A DNA stretch of 9,718 nt from CALVUP01 sp964422195 (GTDB lineage Bacteria; Bacillota_I; Bacilli_A; RF39; UBA660), in NCBI GenBank assembly GCA_964422195.1, contig CAYRAF010000038.1, positions 1 to 9,718 of the forward strand. Reading direction: 5' to 3'. The notes under the pieces were generated by a model. That model made no database searches, had not been told where the DNA came from, and saw only the letters and a program-made list of their open reading frames with translations. Below, one piece after another: positions 6,079 to 9,718 of this stretch (position 1 is its first letter; every line of letters starts with the position of its first letter). Both the position numbers and the translations under genes were made by a program.

Positions 6079-6528
6079 ATGGAAATAGAAGTATTTAATG
6101 AGTATGATGAAAATATTGAATATATAGATTTACTAAAAAAAGTTATTAGATATGTATTAGAAAAAGAAAAAGTGGACAAGCCAATAGTAAATGTAATTTT
6201 AGTAAATAATGAAAAAATTCATGAAATTAATAAAGAGTATCGAAACATAGATAGAGAAACAGATGTTATTTCTTTTGCATTAGAAGATGAAGAAAGTATT
6301 ATAAATGCTTCTGGTTATAGAATTCTTGGTGATATATATATATCTATTGATAAAGCATATGAACAAGCAAAAGAGTATGGACATAGTTTTAAAAGGGAGA
6401 TTTGTTTTTTAACAGTACATGGTCTTTATCACTTGCTTGGATATGATCATATGAATAAAAAAGATGAAGAAGTTATGTTTAAAAAACAAGAGGAGGCTTT
6501 AAATGAACTTGGAATTACAAAAGAGTAA
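6079..6528 (+). CDS. ybeY: Endoribonuclease YbeY (rRNA maturation factor)
   Basis: The 149 residues fit the UPF0054/YbeY family. The N-x-x-YRxxDxxTDVISF block is at 51-66, LGDIYIS at 83-89, and the zinc-binding motif HGLYHLLGYDH at 114-124, with ligands H114, H118 and H124. YbeY is a metal-dependent single-strand RNase involved in 16S rRNA 3'-end maturation and ribosome quality control, with functional links to Era and bS21; both are also encoded in this window. The one difference from the common motif is Tyr for Leu at residue 117. AGGAG at 6067-6071 overlaps the vanZ stop and is the ribosome site. The end overlaps dgkA by 26 nt. Confidence 0.95.
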   Translation: MEIEVFNEYDENIEYIDLLKKVIRYVLEKEKVDKPIVNVILVNNEKIHEINKEYRNIDRETDVISFALEDEESIINASGYRILGDIYISIDKAYEQAKEYGHSFKREICFLTVHGLYHLLGYDHMNKKDEEVMFKKQEEALNELGITKE

Positions 6529-6895
6529 AAAGTTTGGTATTAAAAAACAAATTAGAGCCTTTAAGTTTTGTTTTTCAGGAATTATATATACAATAAAAAA
6601 TGAGCAAAGTTTTGTAATAGAGTTAATTATAGGGTTTATTGCAATTATATTAGGTTTAATATTAAAACTTAATATGATTGAGTGGTGTATTGTTTGTATA
6701 GTTATAGGATTAGTTCTTTCATTAGAACTTATTAATACTGCGGTAGAGGCAGTTGTCGATTTGGTTACCAAGGATAAAAAAGAACTTGCTAAAATCGCTA
6801 AGGATACATCAGCTGGAGCAGTATTAGTTATGGCAATTGTATCAGTTATTGTAGGTATTATTATATATTTACCAAAGATTATTAGTTTATTTTAG
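6503..6895 (+). CDS. dgkA: Undecaprenol/diacylglycerol kinase (DgkA family)
   Basis: This 130-residue small membrane kinase has about three helices (near 36-54, 60-78 and 103-124). It carries the family signature ELINTAVEAVVDLV at 75-88, with the catalytic Glu in N-T-A-x-E, followed by KIAKDTSAGAVL at 97-108. The Gram-positive members mainly phosphorylate undecaprenol, recycling the lipid carrier for cell wall synthesis. The ATG at 6503 lies inside ybeY, with GAGGAGG at 6489-6495 as a strong ribosome site. The ybeY-dgkA pairing is the standard Bacilli order. Confidence 0.95.
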   Translation: MNLELQKSKKFGIKKQIRAFKFCFSGIIYTIKNEQSFVIELIIGFIAIILGLILKLNMIEWCIVCIVIGLVLSLELINTAVEAVVDLVTKDKKELAKIAKDTSAGAVLVMAIVSVIVGIIIYLPKIISLF

Positions 6896-6900
6896 GTGAT
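6894..6900 (+). promoter_or_regulatory. Ribosome binding site of the HExxH gene
   Basis: AGGTGAT begins inside the dgkA stop codon and ends 3 nt before ATG 6904. The tight packing indicates co-transcription and probably coupled translation. Confidence 0.7.
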
Positions 6901-6903
6901 GTT

Positions 6904-7860
6904 ATGGAAAAAAGAAGTATTAAAGACTTAATTCAAACTTTTATAGTTGATAGTACGATAACTAAAGATATAGTATTAAGTAAACTTAAGTTAGGTGGTA
7001 AAACAAAGTTAGCAGGATTAGAAGACTATGATTTTAAGTCTATTATTAGTAATATGCATAATAATAATTTTAATTATTTTTATCAATGCTTATCTATTTT
7101 ATTAAAAGAAAAAGATATTAATAAAACTGAATTATACAAAACTTTATGGAATTATAAATATTTTAGTAGTTTTATTTTTAATAGTACAGAAAATCAGTTA
7201 AATAGTGTTTTAGATGAAGAGGGAAACATTATTGATTATTATATTGATTTAGTTGTGAGTAGGAAAAGTAATTTACTTGGTGTTATGCATGAGTTAAATC
7301 ATTTTGCAAGTTTTAGAGTTTTAGATAATGAAACTATTGCTGGTGGTTTTAAAATAGTTAAAGAGAATTCTGGCTTTGGAACAGGCTTAAATGAAGGATT
7401 TACAGATTATTTAGCAATGATGCAACTAGGAGCTTTTGATAATCCTGAATTATATAGGGAATTTGGTTTTAAAGTATATGATATAGTAACTCAATATGCT
7501 GCTGGTATAAGTCAAGTATTAGGCTTTGATTTTATGAAAAAATGCTATTATAATGCTGATTTAGAATCGTTAGTTAATGAAATGACTAAATATTCAAGTA
7601 AAGATGAAACTATAAAATTTATAACTTATTTAGATACTATAGTAGAAAAAATTTATAATAAAGATAAAATATCAGTTGATTCTGAAGAAATAAAGTTTTG
7701 TAATAGATATATGACAAATTTATCATATAGTAAATTACATATGGATGTAACAGATAATAATCAAGTTAATTTAATAGTGTATTCAAAATCCGGATATTCT
7801 TGCTCAATACAGTCTTATAATAAATTAAAAGGAATTACAGAAAGTGAGGTTAAAAAATGA
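6904..7860 (+). CDS. Putative zinc metallopeptidase (HExxH...NEGxTD) of unknown family
   Basis: I do not recognise this 318-residue protein as a named family. Its central part carries a zinc-peptidase signature: HELNH at 129-133, preceded by hydrophobic LLGVM, and LNEGFTDYLA at 162-171. In this pattern H129 and H133 would bind zinc, E130 would be catalytic, and E164, 31 residues later, would be the third ligand, as in gluzincin-type enzymes. No signal peptide or membrane helix is visible, so it appears cytosolic. The N-terminal 110 residues and the C-terminal 130 residues show no motif I can name. The start follows dgkA by 8 nt, and the stop overlaps the era start (ATGA), so it is firmly in the operon, in the position of cdd in B. 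subtilis. Substrate and role are unknown; peptidase activity is inferred from the motif alone. Confidence 0.75.
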   Translation: MEKRSIKDLIQTFIVDSTITKDIVLSKLKLGGKTKLAGLEDYDFKSIISNMHNNNFNYFYQCLSILLKEKDINKTELYKTLWNYKYFSSFIFNSTENQLNSVLDEEGNIIDYYIDLVVSRKSNLLGVMHELNHFASFRVLDNETIAGGFKIVKENSGFGTGLNEGFTDYLAMMQLGAFDNPELYREFGFKVYDIVTQYAAGISQVLGFDFMKKCYYNADLESLVNEMTKYSSKDETIKFITYLDTIVEKIYNKDKISVDSEEIKFCNRYMTNLSYSKLHMDVTDNNQVNLIVYSKSGYSCSIQSYNKLKGITESEVKK

Positions 7861-8741
7861 AATGTGGCTTTGTTAGTTTAGTAGGTAGACCTAATGTAGG
7901 GAAGTCTACATTATTGAATCAGATATTGCAAAGAAAAGTTGCTATAACCTCATCAAAAGCACAAACAACTAGAAATATAATTCAAGGTATATATACTGAT
8001 GATGATTGTCAAATAATATTTATAGATACTCCAGGTATACATAAGCCTAAAAACAAACTTGGTAATATGTTAAATAAAAAAGCTTATGTAATGACAGAAG
8101 AAGTAGATTTAGTATTATTTTTAGTTGATGTAGAAGCAGGTATAGGTAAAGGTGATATGTACATCTTAAATAATTTAAAAGAGACTAAAAAAGATGTTAT
8201 ATTAGTATTAAATAAAGTAGATAGAATTCCTAAAGAAAAAATACTGGGGATTATTGATGAAGTTAAAGATTTATATGATTTTAAAGAAATAGTTCCTTTA
8301 TCTGCTTTAAAAGGAGATAATGTTTCTGCTTTAAAAAAGTGTATAATGCCATATCTAAATGATAGTGAAGCATATTATAATAGTAATCAAGTTACTTTTG
8401 TATCTAAAGAATTCATGGTTGCTGAGTTATTACGTGAAAAGGTATTGAGATTTACTGATGAAGAAGTTCCTCATGCGGTAACATGTTATGTTGAATCTTT
8501 TGAAGAGAAAAAAAATATTATTAATATATCTGCGGTTATTATAGTAGAAAGGGACTCCTTGAAAAAGATTATTATTGGAAAAGGTGGATCAATGCTTAAA
8601 AATATTGCCTCAAAAGCAAGAATTGATATGGAAGCATTTTTAGGAAAAAAAGTTTATTTGGAAACATATGTTAAAACAATTAACAATTGGAGAGAAAGAG
8701 AAAAGTATTTAGTAGAACTTGGATTTAAAGATTTTGAATAA
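7857..8741 (+). CDS. era: GTPase Era
   Basis: The 294 residues match Era (about 300). All GTPase motifs are present: G1 GRPNVGKS at 10-17, G2 in QTTRN at 36-40, G3 DTPG at 57-60, G4 NKVD at 119-122 and G5 SAL at 149-151. A C-terminal KH RNA-binding domain follows, with IIIGKGGSMLK around 238-248 and the closing WREREKYLVELGF. Era binds the 3' end of 16S rRNA and acts in 30S subunit assembly; it is usually essential. The ATG overlaps the upstream stop by 4 nt, and GTGAGG near 7844 is the ribosome site. No promoter of its own is evident, so expression probably depends on the upstream genes. Confidence 0.98.
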   Translation: MKCGFVSLVGRPNVGKSTLLNQILQRKVAITSSKAQTTRNIIQGIYTDDDCQIIFIDTPGIHKPKNKLGNMLNKKAYVMTEEVDLVLFLVDVEAGIGKGDMYILNNLKETKKDVILVLNKVDRIPKEKILGIIDEVKDLYDFKEIVPLSALKGDNVSALKKCIMPYLNDSEAYYNSNQVTFVSKEFMVAELLREKVLRFTDEEVPHAVTCYVESFEEKKNIINISAVIIVERDSLKKIIIGKGGSMLKNIASKARIDMEAFLGKKVYLETYVKTINNWREREKYLVELGFKDFE

Positions 8742-8752
8742 AAACTTAGATA

Positions 8753-8778
8753 TATCACCAATATATATTTAGGTGATA
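8753..8778 (+). promoter_or_regulatory. Inverted repeat covering the yqzL ribosome site
   Basis: TATCACC (8753-8759) and GGTGATA (8772-8778) are perfect 7-bp complements separated by 12 nt. The right arm is the ribosome site of yqzL (GGTGAT), so folding would hide it. There is no T-run, so it is not a terminator. It could be an SD-sequestering hairpin or a chance match to a frequent site. Confidence 0.45.
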
Positions 8779-8780
8779 AA

Positions 8781-8909
8781 ATGAAAGATTTAGTTTGGAA
8801 TTTATTTAAAGAAACAGGAGATATTAAATATTTTCTTTTATATAAGAAAATAACAGAAGAGAGTGATATAGATGACAATAGAAAAAGTAGAAGGGATAGT
8901 AGTAAGTGA
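8781..8909 (+). CDS. yqzL: YqzL-like small protein
   Basis: This 42-residue protein lies between era and recO, exactly where yqzL lies in B. subtilis. The first 22 residues (MKDLVWNLFKETGDIKYFLL, then YK) match the family core 'W..F..TG.I..YLL.K'. The remaining 20 are charged and unconserved, rich in Asp, Arg, Ser and Lys. The start at 8781 follows an AGGTGAT site by 3 nt. Its last 38 nt overlap recO in another frame, longer than the usual few-base overlap. Its function is unknown; the family is small and usually about 45 residues. Confidence 0.82.
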   Translation: MKDLVWNLFKETGDIKYFLLYKKITEESDIDDNRKSRRDSSK

Positions 8910-9618
8910 AACTAATTATAGTGAATCATCTAAAATACTAAATATATATACAAAAGAATATGGTATTATAGGTGTTCTTTCTAAAGGATGTAGAAAAATT
9001 AAAAGTAATTTACGTTCTGTTAGTACAAAACTTACTTATGGCTATTTTCACATATATTATAAAGAAGATAAGTTATCTACTTTAATCGCAGTTGATTTAA
9101 TACATAGCTTAAAGAATATTAAAAGCGATATAAAAAAAATAAGCTATGTCTCTTATATAGTTGATTTATCTATTCAGGTAGAAAAAGAAAGTAAAGTTAA
9201 TAACTTTGATTTACTAAAAAGTTGTATTTTAAAGATTGAAGAAGGACTTGATCCTTTAGTAATAACTAATATTTTAGAAATAAAATTATTAGAAGTACTT
9301 GGAGTTATGCCTTCAATTGATGGCTGTAGTTTATGTGGTAATACTGATAATATAGTTACTATTAGCGTTGACAGTGGAGGATATATTTGTGAAAATTGTT
9401 TAACAGAATTTGATAAAATTTATAGTGATAAAGTTATAAAATTACTTAGAATGTATTATTATGTTGATATTGATAAGATAAGTAAATTAGATATCAAAGA
9501 TGAAGTTAAAAAAGAAATAAACGAGTTTATAGAAATGTATTATGATAAATACACAGGTATATATTTGAAGAGTAAAGCTTTTCTAAAACAATTAGAAAGT
9601 TTAAAATCTATATCTTAA
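8872..9618 (+). CDS. recO: DNA repair protein RecO
   Basis: The 248 residues match RecO (about 250). The N-terminal OB-fold shows VEGIVVSETNYSESSKILNIYTKEYG, then GVLSKGCRK and a LTYGYF strand. A helical domain follows (about 80-150), then a four-cysteine zinc finger with C152-x-x-C155 and C173-x-x-C176. RecO loads RecA on SSB-coated single strands with RecF/RecR, for gap and break repair. The start at 8872 is chosen because the family begins about six residues before GIV. GAAGAGAG just upstream is a moderate ribosome site, located inside yqzL. A terminator follows directly after the stop codon. Confidence 0.95.
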   Translation: MTIEKVEGIVVSETNYSESSKILNIYTKEYGIIGVLSKGCRKIKSNLRSVSTKLTYGYFHIYYKEDKLSTLIAVDLIHSLKNIKSDIKKISYVSYIVDLSIQVEKESKVNNFDLLKSCILKIEEGLDPLVITNILEIKLLEVLGVMPSIDGCSLCGNTDNIVTISVDSGGYICENCLTEFDKIYSDKVIKLLRMYYYVDIDKISKLDIKDEVKKEINEFIEMYYDKYTGIYLKSKAFLKQLESLKSIS

Positions 9619-9643
9619 GGTTTACGTCAAGTAGACTTTTTTA
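9617..9643 (+). terminator. Intrinsic terminator after recO
   Basis: The stem AAGGTTTAC / GTAGACTTTT forms nine pairs including two G-T pairs, around a GTCAA loop, and ends in a T-run. It begins in the recO stop codon and closes the long yqfC-to-recO gene series. Confidence 0.75.
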
Positions 9644-9645
9644 TT

Positions 9646-9661
9646 TGTCAAAATATTGACA
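9646..9661 (+). repeat. Inverted repeat TGTCAA-N4-TTGACA ending on a -35 box
   Basis: The two 6-bp arms are perfect complements, and the right arm is itself the -35 box of the promoter at 9656-9683. This could be an operator for a dimeric regulator, or a chance palindrome of the -35 box. Confidence 0.5.
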
Positions 9662-9683
9662 TGGGGGGGGTAACTATTATAAT
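9656..9683 (+). promoter_or_regulatory. Consensus SigA promoter with G8 tract in its spacer
   Basis: TTGACA (9656-9661) and TATAAT (9678-9683) both match the consensus fully, with a 16-bp spacer. The spacer contains eight consecutive G (9663-9670) in an otherwise very AT-rich region. Slippage by one G would give the optimal 17-bp spacing. The predicted start is near 9690, leaving a leader of about 25 nt before ATG 9714. Confidence 0.85.
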
Positions 9684-9713
9684 TAAAGTATAAAATAAAA
9701 TGGAGAGTTAGTT

Positions 9714-9718
9714 ATGAA
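9714..9718 (+). CDS. Start of an unidentified downstream gene (cut by window edge)
   Basis: An ATG followed by AA closes the window, 6 nt after the ribosome site GGAGAG (9702-9707). Nothing of the protein is visible. In Bacilli glycyl-tRNA synthetase genes often follow recO, but no T-box leader is present in the short upstream region, so its identity is open. Confidence 0.5.

Noticed and set aside
6499..6771. Open frame of 90 codons on the minus strand
   Set aside because: It lies opposite dgkA, has no ribosome site or family resemblance, and mirrors the hydrophobic codons of dgkA.
8654..8878. Open frame of 74 codons on the minus strand
   Set aside because: It lies opposite the end of era and yqzL, which are clearly coding on the plus strand.
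9619..9713. T-box riboswitch before the gene at 9714
   Set aside because: The region is under 100 nt and is filled by the recO terminator, an inverted repeat and a promoter; after the transcription start only about 25 nt remain, too short for a T-box.

Overview
The window reads as a very AT-rich (roughly a quarter GC) low-GC Gram-positive chromosome. Several genes are homologues of Bacillus sporulation genes (CotJA/CotJB, CotJC, YqfC, YqfD, a YqfQ/VrrA-like protein). UGA is used as a normal stop codon, for example at the ends of yqfD and yqzL, so this is not a Mycoplasma-type code. A spore-forming member of the Bacilli/Erysipelotrichia-like gut lineages is my best guess; the exact taxon cannot be fixed from this window.

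Region 1 (1-1994): the 3' end of a DUF1016/YhcG-type PDDEXK nuclease gene converges, with a 4-bp gap and no visible terminator, on a leftward pair: a YqfQ-like small protein (1710-1994) followed by an FAD-dependent oxidoreductase with a C-terminal Rieske domain (197-1642). Region 2 (1995-3180): a short divergent control region holds sporulation-type promoter candidates on both strands and a direct repeat containing two GerE-like boxes. It leads rightward into a fused cotJA-cotJB gene, an overlapping cotJC and a terminator.

Region 3 (3181-9643): this corresponds to the rpsU-yqeY-yqfC-yqfD-(phoH-yqfF)-ybeY-dgkA-(cdd)-era-yqzL-recO neighbourhood of Bacillus subtilis. A strong SigA-type promoter drives rpsU and yqeY up to a hairpin terminator. 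Then yqfC, yqfD, a VanZ-family membrane protein, ybeY, dgkA, an unrecognised HExxH protein, era, yqzL and recO follow in one direction, with overlaps or gaps of no more than 39 nt, and end at a second terminator. Two departures from the Bacillus order stand out: vanZ sits where phoH and yqfF would be, and a putative zinc metallopeptidase sits in the cdd position between dgkA and era.

Region 4 (9644-9718): a promoter with perfect TTGACA and TATAAT boxes has an eight-G tract in its 16-bp spacer and an inverted repeat ending on the -35 box. It precedes a gene whose start codon lies at 9714. This is the classic layout of a slippage-tunable (phase-variable) promoter.

Functionally the window mixes spore coat and engulfment-stage genes with ribosome maturation (ybeY, era, rpsU), lipid carrier recycling (dgkA) and DNA repair (recO). 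The best candidates for something new are the HExxH protein fixed inside the era operon, the poly-G promoter, and the divergent coat-gene control region.
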